Notes: generated by a model not told the origin, from the letters alone. Counted from the first letter of the stretch, positions 1 to 13,321 are shown. The stretch is DNA of 64,000 bases from Ursus arctos (GCF_023065955.2 NW_026622841.1:20891501-20955500), one strand, 5' to 3'. Translations and numbers: made by a program.

Positions 1-358
1 TGGGCTGCTATAACAAAGGATGGTAGACAGTGTGGCTGAAACAATTAACATTTATTTCTCACAGTTTTGGAGGCTGGGAGAGTAAGATCAGTGTGCCAGT
101 ATGGTTGGGCTCTGGTGAGAGCCCTCTTCTGGGCTGTAGACTTCCACTTTCTCTTTGGATGCCCACATGGTAGAGAGCAGAAAGGAAGCAAGCTCTCTCA
201 TGACTTTTATAAGGGCACTAATCCCATTCATGAGGGCTTCACCCTCATCTAATCCTAATTACATCCTCTCCTAATTCTCTACTTCCTAGTACTATCGCAT
301 CAGAAGGATAGGGTTTCAACATATAAATTTTGGGGGGACATAATCGGCCTGTAACATC
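1..358 (-). mobile_element. MaLR-type LTR (MST/MLT1-like), minus strand, cut by window edge
   Basis: Read on the minus strand it has the usual order of a MaLR solo LTR: the tccccccaaaat...atatgttgaa start, then the gagggtgaagccctcatgaa and gggattagtgcccttataaa blocks, then a cagcctccaaaactgtgagaaa block and gttatagcagcc near the end. The family call is from memory. No internal region is visible. It is an old, diverged, non-coding remnant; the 61-aa ORF inside it is not a gene. Confidence 0.8.
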
Positions 359-361
359 CAC

Positions 362-1220
362 TCAGGCATTCATGACCACTTTAGTGATGGGTAAATCTGA
401 GCCCATTCTCTTCTCTCATGTTTGCTGACTGGGTTCTGTACTTCCAGAAGGAAATATTATCATTTCAGAGCAAAGAGCCACAGTAGCTTTAAGTAAACCC
501 TTTTGCTTATCTCGCAGATGATTGTTTTTTATGCTCAGGGTGAAGATATTTGCTTGATAAAAGAAATACATCTAGCTGTTCTCCTACACTAAGTAATAAT
601 TCACTTTTATAATGAGGGAACCCTGGAAATATCCCTTCACTCATTAGCTTTGAAAACTGCCTGGATGTTTTTGACTTCTGAGGCTATTTGACACTTTATG
701 CTAATACATATTTGAAGGAAAACACATTTCCTCTAATCAGGCATTGTTTAGACACCTGCCACCTAACTCTGATTCCTATATATCCTTCATTGCCCTGTCT
801 CAGACGAAGCATCAGTTCTTAAATTAACTCATTAGTCATGTAGAATGGCATTGGGTGGGGGAGGGAGAGGGATGATTTCTCATACCAAGGTAAATAAAAA
901 TGTCATGGATTTATAATTAGCTTCAATCATACTCCTTAAATCTGTGCGAGAGAATTCTTAGTTTGAGAAATTTGATCCGTATTTTCTTTATGACACTCCC
1001 ACTAAGCTGGCTTTGAGAAAGCTCACGATGCTTTCCATTAAAAGAACGATAATACAATACAGTTGACATGATGGTTAATTAGCTAATTTCTTCAGAGTAC
1101 TTGTCAACTCCTCAGAGAATAGTTGTAATGAGACCAAACTACTCTGTACCTTATTGAAGCAACATGGCACCGGGTCTGGAGTTAGATAGTCCCCAACTGA
1201 AGGTGACATTAAAAAATCAC
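362..1220. other. Intronic DNA, nothing recognised
   Basis: AT-rich unique sequence with a short G-rich patch at about 855-871. I see no repeat family, ORF of note or conserved element that I can name. Confidence 0.6.
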
Positions 1221-1224
1221 CTCT

Positions 1225-1425
1225 AATTTAAATCCTCATTCTGATATCTATTATTGGAGCAGCCTTGGACAATTTCTTTAATCTTGCTCTATTTCCTCAT
1301 CTGCAACATGGAGAGAATAACAAATGCTACCTCATGGGGTTTTTTGAGATCGAAGTGAAACAATAAGGTGCTTACAATCCTGCCTGAAATAAAATAAGAT
1401 TTCAATACATATTGGCCATTAATTT
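1225..1425 (+). repeat. MIR SINE, plus strand
   Basis: Contains diverged versions of the MIR core: the cttggacaatttctttaatc block, then tttcctcatctgcaacatgg, then ctacctcatggggttttttg and a gcttacaatcctgcctg tail. It is an ancient mammalian tRNA-derived SINE. Confidence 0.7.
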
Positions 1426-1467
1426 AGGAAGATAGATAAATGGGAACCTTCACAGCTTCAAAAAGTA

Positions 1468-1930
1468 CAGTAATCCCCCTTATCCTTGGTTTCACTTTCT
1501 ATGGCTTCAGTTACCTGTGGTCAACTGCAGTCTGGAAGCAGATAATTACCCCTCTGATGAATCCAGAAGGTCAAGAGTAGCCTAATAGCACGTCACCATG
1601 TCTACCTCATTTACCCCATTTTATCTCATCAAGTAAGCGTTTTATCACCTCGCATCATCACAAGAAGAAAGAAAAGTACAGTACCATAAGATATTTAGGG
1701 AGAGACCATATTCACATAGCTTTTATTACATGTATATTGTTATAACTGTTGTATTTTACTATGTTATTACTATTAATCTGTTACTGTGCCTAAGTTATAA
1801 GTTAATCTGTATATAGGTGGGCATGTATAGGTAAAAAGCATACTATATATAGAGTTCGGTACTATGTGTGGTTTCAGACATCCATCTGGGGTCTTGGAAC
1901 GTATTCTCCGTGGATAAGGGAGGACTACTG
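1468..1930. mobile_element. Non-autonomous Tigger-type DNA transposon (MER44-like)
   Basis: Seen: terminal inverted repeats cagtaatcccccttatcc at 1468-1485 and ggataagggaggactactg at 1912-1930, with a TA at 1466-1467 just outside. The interior has the gtttcagttacctgtggtca, ataagatattt and gttcggtactatgtg blocks of this family. Known: pogo/Tigger elements insert at TA. It carries no transposase. The exact subfamily name is from memory. Confidence 0.8.
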
Positions 1931-2140
1931 TGTAGGTAAGAATCAGCAGTGGTAGGTTATCAAAACATTTCAGACTCATCTGGCTGTCTGAGTTCTGGTC
2001 ATTTATATCTGTGGTTGAAGTAAGCTAATTTTTTTCATATCTATTTACCTATCTATATTATTTTCTGGTATATGGTGGTATTTTCAATTAACTACTAGAG
2101 AAAGAAATGTGAATAAAATGAGTATAAATAAATGAGTGAG

Positions 2141-2331
2141 GGGCACCTGGGTGGCTCAGTCAGTTGAGCGTCTGTCTTTGGCTCAGGTCATGATACTGGG
2201 GGTCTTGGGACCGAGCCCGGAGTCAGGCTGTCTGCTCAGTGGGGAGTCTGCTTCTCCCTGCTTCTCTCTCCATCCCTCTCCCTCCCCCCGCCAAACAAAT
2301 AAAATAAAATAAAATCTTAAAAAAATAAGTA
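2141..2331 (+). mobile_element. SINEC (carnivore tRNA-derived SINE), plus strand
   Basis: Starts gggcacctgggtggctcag, has the tRNA-like head with B box near ggtcatgata, a CT-rich middle, and ends with an (AAAAT)n tail and aaaatctt signal. Target-site duplication aaataaatgagtga lies at 2126-2139 and 2332-2345. It is antisense to DCC. Confidence 0.93.
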
Positions 2332-2345
2332 AAATAAATGAGTGA

Positions 2346-4190
2346 ATGAGAGAATGGATTAGGAGTCAGGAAATTTAAGCGCTAATCCTATTATCATCAG
2401 TAGCGACATGACTCCATCTCTTAGTTTCCTCACCTCATTTTATGAAAGCAATATGAGAGGATTGGATGGAGTGAAAAATACTATACAAATGAAAGCTATA
2501 GCCATAAATTGAGATTTTAAAAATATAAGATTTCTTTCCAAACTGCTTAATTAACTCAATTTAGTCTGCTCTGTCTTGATCAATAATCGAGTCTTCTGAG
2601 TGCCTTTCTCCCCAATGCATGGATCAGTCAACTTCCTGAACTCAGTGACTAGGGCTTCCACTTCTCCTTCAATGTTGCACGGCCCTTCTCCTAGTTCTGG
2701 GCATAGAGAAGGACCTAGCAAGACACTTGGTGATGGATTGTACTCACTGTTCCTATTGCTGGGTCTAGCAATGGCTCATTCTTTCTCAGAGAATTTTTGA
2801 ACCCTTTACGATTATGCTGACTTGCTGACCTAGAGACCTTTACAATGCCTCTTGGGGTCTGCAAAGTAAGTGTTGTCTGAACAATAAATTTCACATTTCA
2901 CGTATTTTTGTGAAACCTGATTTTACAATTATTTTTCTGTCTGTGAATACTCTACACACCAACCACCTGAAACCCGGAGAGTGATTAAGTCTAGTCTTTC
3001 CTTGTCATTTTTCTCATGTAAGAAGTCTATTTTTATCATGTCCTAATACTTTATTTTTATTTTGTTTTTTTTCTTTTTACTGTAGACCATCTCATCCTAT
3101 GCAGCATATAAATAAGCACCTGCAAATATACATAGAGACACAGGCAACATAGCATCTGAAGAGGTTTCTTGCAAAAACCATAGGTCAAATATAGCGAAGA
3201 AGGGTCTGAAGCAGCATGGTTGAGGTTTTTTACTAGACAAAATCATTTGGTTTAAATCAAACAACTTTTTCTTGGCTCCTATTTTGATTGCTTTTTTTGG
3301 AAAATATATCCACCAATAGGATATTAGAAATCTATAAGGGTAATTGCAGATATTTATACATAATTCTGCAACTATAACAACCAACTTTTAGTATGGAGCT
3401 CATTTTCTTATAGGATTCTGCCTTCTTTCTATGCTTAATTTTTTTAAAAAAAAATGAAAGATTTTTCAAAGAGATTTTATAATTTTCTTTGTTTTATCTG
3501 TAGTTTCAGAATGGAGGGTTGCACTCCCTATTTGGCAGGCCAAATATACATGTTTCTTGTGGAGGAGGTGGGCCATCTCAGATAACATCTTCCTGGGGTT
3601 ATTCCAGACCCAGCCTAGTGGGTTGAGACGAAGAAACCTCAACAGAAAGAGGCATTTGGTGACTCCCCTGAAACAGGTAGTGTTGTGGGAATCTAAGGTG
3701 GGAGGGAGAATATCAAAGTAATAGGGGAGAAGATGCATTTATTACCCACTTCAGTGTACTGAAGATGACAAATCATAGATGACGGTGGGGTAAGTGCTTC
3801 ATCAATGAGCTCACTACCCTAATGATTAATGATATTGAACATCCCTTCTTATTGTTATTGGTCATTCCTATATCTCTTCGTTGAAGTACCTGTACACAAC
3901 ATGGATAGTACTCTATGTAGCTGTAAATACTCTTAATAAATGTATGTGATTTCAGAGAAAATTCAAATTTATTCTCAACAGGGATTAGGATTATGTAAAG
4001 GGTAGGAAGATTCCTTGCGAACTGGGATTTGAGTTTATAGGTACGATCTGGATGAGTTATTGATTATTTAATGCCTTAATTCAGGAACCATATTCATGTT
4101 ATTGTTAATTATATCAATAGAACACATAGCACAATGCTCATGTCCATGTAAATGAATTAATCCTAACTAAAAGACGTGGAAATGCAAAAT
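2346..4190. other. Intronic DNA, nothing recognised
   Basis: Short ORFs at 2600-2800 (+), 3097-3384 (-) and 3466-3738 (-) show no family resemblance and no splice context. They are most likely chance ORFs in AT-rich DNA. Confidence 0.6.
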
Positions 4191-4194
4191 GGGG

Positions 4195-4900
4195 AGGGGG
4201 TTAATGTGAAATAGGAAAGAAGGCACGCTAAAAATAGAAGACAGAGGTTTTGTGTGGTGGGATAAAAGCTGATCGTGGTAAAGCTGACTCTGTCAGGCTC
4301 AAATCAGGCTGTTTGCAGGCAATGGGGAAAATTTATGGGGACTTTCGAGCAGGAAAGATATAATCATAGAGGTGCTTTAGTCACATCAGTCAGAAATCAG
4401 GAGGAAAAGGGATGGAGTCCAATAAAAAGATCACGGGATGGGACTGGAAACAACTATATAAGAGACCAAGTAGTCCCCATTCAAGGGGTAGATAAAGGGA
4501 AGGGAGGCCACGAAGGAGATGCAGAAGGATGAACAGAAGGACAAGATGCATTCCAGGAAAAGGGAGTGATAAACCAGGCTCAACAATTAAGAAAGAACAA
4601 CACAGAAGTCATAGATGACCTTCATGAGAATAGATTCAGGAAATAATGCAGCAACAGTCTGATAGCGTGGTTTGCAGAGTTAGGAGGGGCACAGGAATTG
4701 GAGACACTGAGTGTGGATGCCTTTAAAAATCACTGCTGTGAAGTGAAGGACAGAGGACAAGAAGTTAAAACACACCTTTTGTTACTGTGTTAGAAAGTTG
4801 ATTATGTCAAATGTAAATGAAGAGGCTACTGATGGAGAAGTTGAAGATCTAAGAGAGTGAGAGGATAATCAGAGTGAGACATGAGATCTTTGAGGACTCT
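4195..4900 (-). repeat. Probable diverged L2 LINE ORF fragment, minus strand
   Basis: On the plus strand this purine-rich stretch follows the order of antisense L2: a gcaggcaatgggg block, a tcgagcaggaaagatataat block and later ggagacactgagtgtggatg followed by tcactgctgtgaagtgaagg. The match is by remembered consensus and is heavily diverged. The 85-aa ORF here is not thought real. Confidence 0.45.
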
Positions 4901-4904
4901 GGAA

Positions 4905-6795
4905 GCTATGGAACACAGGGAGAGGGATGGACGCTAGAAAGGATGGGTCTTCCAGAAACCTGGGGAAGGAAGGAGAAGAGAATGGGGACGATGCTGCCTA
5001 ACCTGTAGGTCAGGGAGCTGGGTAGGCACCAGGCCAGGTTGGAGGGAAACAATGCAGAAGGATCTGAAGTATAGGAAGGATGGCTGGATCAGCTAGAAAC
5101 AGCTGATGGCCAAGTTGCTTGTCCCAAGACATAACCTCTGTTAGCAGTGGAGCTGCAACTCCAACGTCGGCTCTTCAGGATGGAGTAATTTATTTCATTG
5201 CATTCTGCATTCATTATTTACTCTGAATTTTTTTCTTTTTTTGTTTTTAATAAAAAAATGGATGTTTTTACAGCAAAACCCTATTATTTCTTTCGTGGAA
5301 TCCAGAATGCAAATATTCTATACAGTGAATTTTTAACCATTGATATAGTAATAGAAACCACTTAATCTGATCATCAACATATATCAAAAACCACTTCCTG
5401 AGGGAAGTTCAACTTCATCCTTTTTTTTTTTTCTTCGAATACTTGGAAAACTTCTTTCTTAGAGACAGAATTCCATCACGAGTCTGATTTTTATGATGTT
5501 ATTGATTTTTCAGCACCCTAGAAGATCTGTACTTCAGATCCATGTGAGGGGCTTTATTTTCAAATTTTCTTTCTCTAGCTCTCATCAAAAACCCAGTCAC
5601 ACTTTCAGGAGATTATTCCATGATGGAAAATATAATTTGATTTAATGCCTATAAGATTCTGATCATAAGAGAATAATATACCTGGAAGTTATTATTTTAG
5701 CTCCCTTATCAATGTCGTCAGAGGTTTACAATTAATTATGATGCCATTAGTGTTTATTGAATATTGATATGAATGCTAACCCTATAACCACATGGCTATG
5801 TTTTTGGTAAAATCTACCCAGAAAGAAACTATCCGTGTAATAAGTTCCCTTTGAAATTTAGCACTTGGGAAAAACGTATCTTTCAACTGCCATGCTTCTA
5901 TTACAGCGAACATATGTTTGCTATGTTTCTTTTGTTTACTTTATGCCTTGGACAGTAAGAAGCTCAGAGTCAAATGTGGCACAATAAGCAAGTAGCTAAC
6001 TCTACTGCACATTTCCAGGGCAAAGATTTCTGCTTTATCTTCATTAATTTGCACATATATTTTCATCCTTCTTTCCTTCATAGAATAGACTCCAAATACC
6101 CCAAACTTACATAAGCAGCCCTTGATATGTCATAAAAAGCTAATTACGAAAAATGTCAAAAACAAGTGACTTAATAGAACCTTCTGCCAACATTTAGTAT
6201 TGAGACGTCTCTGGGAGAGGTATCGAGCCAGGTTACTTTAGAATACACTGTTCGCATTGACAATTTATTTTTGTTTCTGTTAAAAGCTAATTATAACATC
6301 ATAAGAACTGTCTGTTCAAATAAAAGAAAACAGGTTTTTTTTTTAACTAAATGATAGAATAGAAAATGTAAGGAACATCTCTGCAAATTATATAAGTTCT
6401 TAAATCTCATAACTGTGGCGACTCAAAGCACACATTCTCACCGGGCCTGATCCAGCTGTCCTAATGCAAGAAAACTCGGCAGGAAACCAGAGAAATCTCT
6501 GTGCTGAAATTTTTTATGTTAAAGAAATACAAACTAACTCCTGAAAGTGCCAAAAAGAAGCAAGAGCAGTCATCCTGATTTTCTATCCACAGAGGGTAAA
6601 TTGGGAACTTTCAAGCAAAGACATTTGCTCTGAACTGCCAAAAAGTACCTTTCCCAGAAACACATACTTAGTTGTCAATTTTCTTTGAATTATTCAAATA
6701 TTTGTATTTTTTATTTAGTGGTCATACACAGACAAAAAAAGCATATTTCTCAATCCCTGCAGGGCAGCAAAGGAGGGAAGCTTTATTGTCTTCTT
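4905..6795. other. Intronic DNA, nothing recognised
   Basis: AT-rich, with T runs at about 5421-5433 and 6334-6343. No repeat family or coding signal that I can name. Confidence 0.55.
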
Positions 6796-6799
6796 TTAA

Positions 6800-7712
6800 A
6801 GCAACCTCTTTGACCTCAGCTGTACCAACTTCTTACTAGACACGTCTCCTGACACAGGGAAACAATAACAAAAAATGAACTACTGGGACTTCATCAAGAT
6901 AAAAAGCTTCTGCCCAGCAAAGGAAACAATCCACAAAATGAAAAGGCAACCTATATAAGGGGAGAAGATATTTGCAAATGACATATCTAATAATGGATTA
7001 GTATCCAAAATCTATAAAGAACTTATCAAACTTCACACCCCAAAAATAAATAATCCAGCTAAGAAATGGGCAGAAGACATGAACACACATTTTCCCCAAG
7101 ACACCCAGATGGCCAACAGACACATGAAATATGCTCAATGTCACTTGGCATCAGGGAAATACAAATCAAAACCACGATGAGATACCACCTCATGCCAGTC
7201 AGAACGGCTAAAATGAACAAGTCAGGAAACAACAGGTGTTGGCGAGGATGAGGAGAAAGGGGGATCCTTACACTGTTGGTTGGAATGCAAACGGTGCAGA
7301 CACTCTGGATGTAGACACTCTGGAACACAGTACGGAGGTTCCTCAAAAATTTAAAAATACAACTACCTTATGACCCAGCGATTGCAGACTGGCTATGTAC
7401 ACAAAGGACACAAAAATACTGATTCGAAGGGGCACATGTGCTCTGATGTTTATAGCAGCATTATCAACAATAGCCAAATCATACAAAGAGTTCAAATGTC
7501 CATCGACTGATGAATGAATAAAGAAGAATGTATAAATATATACATATATTTATATATATAACAGAATAGTAGTATTAAGGAGGGCACTTGGGATGTGTAC
7601 TGGGTGTTATATGTAAGTGATGAATCACTAAATTCTACACCTGAAACCAATTTTACCACATATGTTAACTATAATTTAAATAAAAAAATTGAAATAAAAA
7701 CTGAAAAAATAA
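6800..7712 (+). mobile_element. Carnivore L1 LINE, 5'-truncated, end of ORF2 plus 3' UTR
   Basis: Encodes remnants of the ORF2 C-terminus (WDFIKIKSFCPAKETIH near 6885-6940, then a match to the agatgggcagaagacatgaa region) and ends with the gggtgttatatgtaagtgat 3' UTR block and an A-rich tail. Frames are broken. Relative to the carnivore L1 end I remember, the stretch from the gaatattactcagcc block to the aaggagggcacttg block is missing at about 7563-7580. It is antisense to DCC. Confidence 0.88.
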
Positions 7713-8384
7713 ACTCACCATCTAATTTTCCTAACTGGCTAGGAATTTTTATAACATGATGGTACTTTTGATATTAAGTAACCAGCAACCTTATTCAAAC
7801 TGGCATAAACAATAAGGAGTTTAACTGGCTTATGTAACTGGAAGTGCGGAGGTAGGATGGGGGTGGGAACTTCCCACCTGGTAGGACCCCAGCTCTGGCT
7901 TTGTTTCTTGGATATATTCCAGGCTCAATTATCTTCCATGGAGAGACTTCGTCCTCAATGTGGCTTCCTTCAGGGTCATAAGTTAGGTGCCACCAGCAAG
8001 CAACTAAGACCACATGTGTTCTTAATCGCTTCCAGTGGAAGAAAGTAAAAGTGGTTTTTCATTCTAAGAACAAGGAAAGATTTTCTTAAAATCCCTTCAT
8101 AATCCTTTCCTCAACTCTCATTGGCCAGAATTTGTTCACAGAACCATTCTGTAAGCAATCGTTGACAAGGGTGTAGGATTACCAAAATTGTCATAGACTG
8201 ATCTGGACCCATCTCTGAATCTTACATTGGGGTCAGCACCTCCTAAACTATATGGAAAGTGCCAGAGAGGTTTGGATATGCAATTAAAATCAAGGTGCTG
8301 TTTAAAGACAAAGAGTGGGATGGATACTGGTCGACAAACAACAGTTCATTTGCATCTATTCTGTATTTATGGAGCATCCAACAT

Positions 8385-8455
8385 CAATCCATTTATTCAT
8401 CCAGTGAATGTTTACTGAGCATCTACTATGTTCCTTGCAGTCTACAAAGCCAAGG
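8385..8455 (-). repeat. L2 LINE 3' tail fragment, minus strand
   Basis: The plus strand reads like an antisense L2 tail: ttattcatccagtgaatg, then tttactgagcatctactatg, then ttccttgcag. Short and diverged. The overlapping 63- and 74-aa ORFs are not supported as genes. Confidence 0.45.
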
Positions 8456-8459
8456 GATA

Positions 8460-10900
8460 AAAGAGCAGCTGCAGACCAGTTAATGGGTTGAAAGGCCACT
8501 AGATCTGAGAAAGTAAAAAAATTGTTAAACTAGAATATTAAGTAGGGTGTCCACATGGGTAGTAAAGCTCTCTGGTTCAGGGCTAAAAGGTAGGAAAAGA
8601 ATTCTATGACTGTGTTAAGAAGAAAAGCAGATTTTTTGTAGTTCAATAGACTTTAAAGGAAACCCTGTTGAGGGTAACCAAACCAAACATGACTAAGTCC
8701 CAAGCAAGAGCAATCTCAAGTCAGTCTCCATTAAGTAATTGGGCAAATAGTCAGCTTCAGACAATAAGATTTTTTAAAACAATGACAGCTTATAAAATGA
8801 TTTAATTTAATGGCTATAACAAATCAACTTTGGTCATGATCTTTTATATGACCTGCCATTCAAAACAGAATAAAACCAAACCAAAAGTGCTAGTGTCCAT
8901 GTTATTATTTTTCCCTCTTTAATTATATGTCTGTGTTGTGATGTTTGTGAGATTGAAATATGTAAGTAGGTGAATTTAATGTCAGCTTGCCAAAATAATC
9001 TTACTACTTGTAGGTACATATGATTTTCCTGGAAATGGACACATTTGCACCAAAAAATACAACTTTACTTTGAGATGCCTTTCCTTGTCCTCTTCTCACA
9101 GAACATTATTTTAGATATAAAAATTCAGGAAGTTCGTATGATATTACTTGCCATACTGTTTCTTCCTCCTGGGCACCCAGAAAGACCATTTCTCAGTTTC
9201 CCTGATAGTTAGACTGAGGGCCATTTGATTATATTTCAGTCTACAGAATGGGGAAGAGATAGCCACTTCCGGGTTGGTTCCTAAAAGTAACCTGTGCCAC
9301 TGTCCAGGCCCAATCTATACAGCTTCATAATCCATAATACTCTACCATGTAGTCTTTACTGCAGTAAAAATGAGTGCTCTCTATTCTCTGAGCCTCCCCA
9401 AACTCTATCACTTCTGTGCCTCTATCCCTGATGTTTCCTTTACTTAGAACATAAGAACTCCCTGACTTGATCACCTTAGGAAAGTCACCCACCTTTTATA
9501 GGATACATCGAATTTTATCTTCTTTTCTAACCTCCTTTAGAGTCCCAGCTTTGACTGCTCTCCATAAATTTGGAACTACAGGCAGATGTTCACTCTGTTA
9601 CCATCCAAACACACTTTATAATCCAGGCTTTATGGGATTACTCTTCCTATTCCTCCACTTAGAAATGTGCCCTGAGAGATCCTCCATTCTCCTTCAACTC
9701 CTACTCATTGTTCATGACCCAGATAAAAATCCCACTTTCTCCGTAAGGCCCTCCTTAACCAATTTAGTCCTGAAGTAAATCCTGAATTTTTGTAGTAACC
9801 GTCTGCAACTCTTTAAGTTTGCAGTTTAAATAGGTTGAGGTATCTTCTATATTGTTGTCCTGATGTATTTAACGCTTTTGTTGCTTTAATTCACCTATTT
9901 ATTTTCCTTTGCACTATAAGTGACCGCATTAGTTGGTCCAGATAAAATTAGGAAATACTAGTTGAGATATTTATTATTTCATTTCCTTATTGTGTGACCC
10001 TGCCCATATCCAAGTAACCATGTTCTGACAACTCCCAGCTCCATACAGACAAAGAAAGCTGAGTATTTTCATATGCTAAAGACAAAGCCATAAAGGGAAC
10101 CAGTTTATAGTTAGGGCTGTAAATATAAGACTGAAAGTAAATTAAGTGAATAGGCAAGAAACCCCTGCTCGACAATAATGATTAACTGGGTAAAGGAGAA
10201 AGAGGCTAGATTTGGATCATTCCAGAGAAGGGTCCTGGAGCCTGGCCCCTGGGCCAAGTCTGGAAATAGTGGTGGCAAATGACAGAGACTCTAGAGGTTC
10301 AGGGGAAATCTGAAAGATGAAGGGACCTAGTCTTTCATACCTGGGTGAAGGCCACGGTGTTAACAAGCCCCATGGAGAACTACTCAACACCACCGGCATG
10401 CTATATGGTGTACCAGAAATGGTGGCAGACAAGGACCCGAGAGAGTGCAGCAGAACCCACACCCAGACAGACCTGGGAGGGCTGCAGGATGCCACACACC
10501 TCCAGGAGCTACAGTGACAGGCTTAGACCCCTGAGGCAGCCAGGAAGTTGGAATGAAGTAGACGTAAGTGACTTATGGAGGCCTAGAAACAGGAAGTCAA
10601 GGCATGACTGACTTTGTGGGTTATGCTCAGAGACAGCAGATAAGATATCCCTTATTTTTGAGGCTACTGAATAGGGTTTTCAGTGACTTACAGTCTATGG
10701 CATCCTAAGTGAAATTTAAGGCTAACCATGAAATATTTATTATTAGTGGGAGCAGGTGATAATTTCTTAGAGAGTTTTGCTTAAGGAGACCGTTTTCGTG
10801 TCTAAAAACACAACATCATCAGAGGGAACAGGTCACTACTAGGACCTGAATTTGAAGAATAAGCTGACACATCTGATGTTTCTTTTCATTTTCCTTTATC
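8460..10900. other. Intronic DNA, mostly unrecognised
   Basis: 9640-9910 vaguely resembles an L2 or CR1-type LINE 3' region (a 'cccactttctccgtaaggcc' block followed by cctatttattttcctttgca), too weak to call. 10217-10611 is more GC-rich with overlapping ORFs on both strands (92 aa minus, 66 and 88 aa plus) that I cannot assign. Confidence 0.45.
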
Positions 10901-10924
10901 TCTGGTGCAAAGCATTTAGTTCAC

Positions 10925-11110
10925 TAACGTTTACATAATGCTGTTCATGGGCCAGGAGTAGTTCCAAGCACTTTATCAATATAAACTCATGCAATCCTCA
11001 TAAAAACTCCACGAGGCAGGTCCTGTTACTTTCCTTTATAAAATGAATGAGGAAACTGAGACACAGGATTTCAGTCACAGCCCAAGGCAGTCTGGCTCTG
11101 GAGCCTGCAC
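10925..11110 (-). repeat. MIR SINE, minus strand
   Basis: Antisense MIR order on the plus strand: gggccaggagtagttccaag, then actcatgcaatcctcataaa, then gaggaaactgagacacagga, then ggcagtctggctctggagcc. This is a clear and fairly complete copy. Confidence 0.78.
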
Positions 11111-11739
11111 TTAGCCACTCTCTATGTTGCCTCTTTTCCAAATTTTATTTTATTTTGGACTTGGACTCCAAATAAAATCATACCTGAGCCACAATCCATG
11201 AAGCAAACAATGGAGAAACAGTGCTGAGAGAAGCGGGGAAGAGGGATATGAGCAAATATAACCTCGCAGGTCTCAGCTTTTCTTCTGTAACAACACAGGA
11301 GGTGACTTAGATGGATTCTAAGATTCCCTGTAGCATGGGCTATGGTAATATGACATTTTTGACATCCCAAAGGCATAGCTCTAATTATATTTTCTCAGGA
11401 TACTGAGGTTCAGGCACAAGTGAGAAAACTATTTAATGTCCTAAGTAAGCAAACCACCCCTGATGTTAATTCACATTTTAGAATGAAATTATGAAAAAGT
11501 TCAACTAATCATTTAAAATAATAGGATATCTTGCTTAGACCCCCAAAGTCAGGTGAATTAGTGAATATAACGTGGGCAATCTCAATTTTGGTATCTTGTG
11601 GACAGTCCCACATACCATGATTCTGGGATATATACATATTGGGTATAGATAAGCCAGATCCAACTGGTGTTTTCTGGTCTCTAAAAATGGGCCCCAATGA
11701 ACCAGACCCTTGTGTAGTCCCATCCCACCGGGTGCACTC

Positions 11740-12062
11740 CCTTTTAAAATCCAGTGGCCATACTGTGAGAAGTTCAAGCTTCATGGACAGGTCACATTAG
11801 GAGAACAGAGGCACAGAAATCAACAGTCCCCATCAAGTTCCCAGCAAGCTCAAGCCAACAGCCAGCAGTGCAAGTAAGCCACCTTGGGTGATTCTGTCAG
11901 ATGCCAACCCTCCCACATCACACAGAACAGAAAAACTACACAGCTGACTACAGTCAACCCACAGAATCACAAGAGATAACCACATAGTTATTGTTTTAAG
12001 CTACTAAGGTTTTGGATGGTTTGTTACACAATATATAACAAAAACGTATCTGTACTAGAACG
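11740..12062 (+). mobile_element. Diverged LTR 3' portion (MaLR/ERVL type), plus strand
   Basis: The order is gtgagaagttcaagcttcat, then agctcaagccaacagccagc, then gtaagccaccttgg, then gtcaacccacagaatcac, and finally ttgttttaagctactaaggt and ggtttgttacacaa. This is the usual 3' half of an old mammalian LTR of this group. The subfamily is uncertain and no coding sequence is present. Confidence 0.55.
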
Positions 12063-12064
12063 TT

Positions 12065-13268
12065 TGGTTCAAGTCCTGTGAAGTTATTCTGAAGATCACA
12101 TGGCATTAATCGGTCATAGGCACCTCACCCCTGATTAGAAGTCTAAGTCTGTAGAGTCGTAGATACTAGAATTGGAACATCAACTTTTCTGTGGGTGGTT
12201 CATATTTTGAAGGGAAGTATTTCTCAAGTGCACAAAGTGAAATTGAAGTACTAAAATATCAAACTTCCCATGAAGAACCTTCAGCTTCCCATGGTGGATA
12301 GAATAACGCTCAGTGTGCCAGGAGAAAGTGGATTAAATCTGGTTACATCTGCGGCAGCAAAATAACTTGACTGTTCATTGATACAAAACTGTGTCTAAGA
12401 TGCAAAAGCCAGCTCATACTTTTCATAATTGTAAGGGAGACTATTTTGTGTCTTGTAATGTTTTGCTGAGAATGTTAGGGCACTGCACTTGACAAATTAA
12501 CCTGAGAACAACTCACATCTTGTTCTCTTTCTCCTAACAAGCTTGCTTGAGTGCTGAATCCACTGCAGATTTAATTAAAAAAAAATTAAGAACAATAAAG
12601 AGAACATTTTTTTAGGACTAGATTTCTTCTAAAAAAAAAAGCAGTTGAATTTGTAGAGACAGAATAGCTTTTCACACCCTTTCACCACAGCTGAATAACC
12701 ATGTTGTACATGTGAATATTATATGGCTAACACTCCATGAAACTCTCACTTAAAGGTGGAGCCTGAATCCTGCTTTTCCATAGTCAACAAACTTCCCAGA
12801 GTCTAACGTTTCCTTGCAGCCTCTTACGCCACATGGGCTGCCAGTAAATTATTCTAACTCCTTCCTGAGAGCACCCTGAAGTATCATTCCATGAGTCTAC
12901 CAAGTGTACATCTTTTGATTACATTGATATGAAAACTCCCGTGAATAGTTCAGAAACAAAGTGACAACTGGTCCCTGCCTCCTCTCATTTGTTAGCCTCT
13001 GGTTGCTTAGAGCGTAGTCTCCTTGGTAGACATTTGAAATGATTTTCAGCGTCTGGCACAAGAAGATCCTTAACACATGATTGCTAAAGATAGCAGCCAA
13101 GTACCAATGTCATCTTGAACTCTCAGGCTTTGGATTGATTTGTTTCCCTGTGGTCACTGTTGAAGTGTCTTCCCCCAGCTGTACTGCATGATAATTCTTT
13201 AACAGAGAGATTTTTTTTTTTCCCCAAAAACCTACACTACAGCCAGAAGTTGTCTTCACATTCCTAAT
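12065..13268. other. Intronic DNA, nothing recognised
   Basis: Unique AT-rich sequence with two short A runs near 12577-12639. No gene or named repeat seen. Confidence 0.55.
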
Positions 13269-13280
13269 GAGGACCCAACT

Positions 13281-13284
<4 letters not shown>

Positions 13285-13321
<37 letters not shown>

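Noticed and set aside
2141..2331. tRNA gene signal (A and B box like motifs) in the SINE heads
   Set aside because: SINEC heads derive from a tRNA and keep promoter-like boxes, but the cloverleaf is not maintained and target-site duplications mark them as insertions.
7059..7346. 95-aa minus-strand ORF and 61-aa plus-strand ORF at 7066-7251
   Set aside because: Both lie in the L1 ORF2 remnant. The plus frame is a decayed piece of ORF2 and the minus frame is its shadow.
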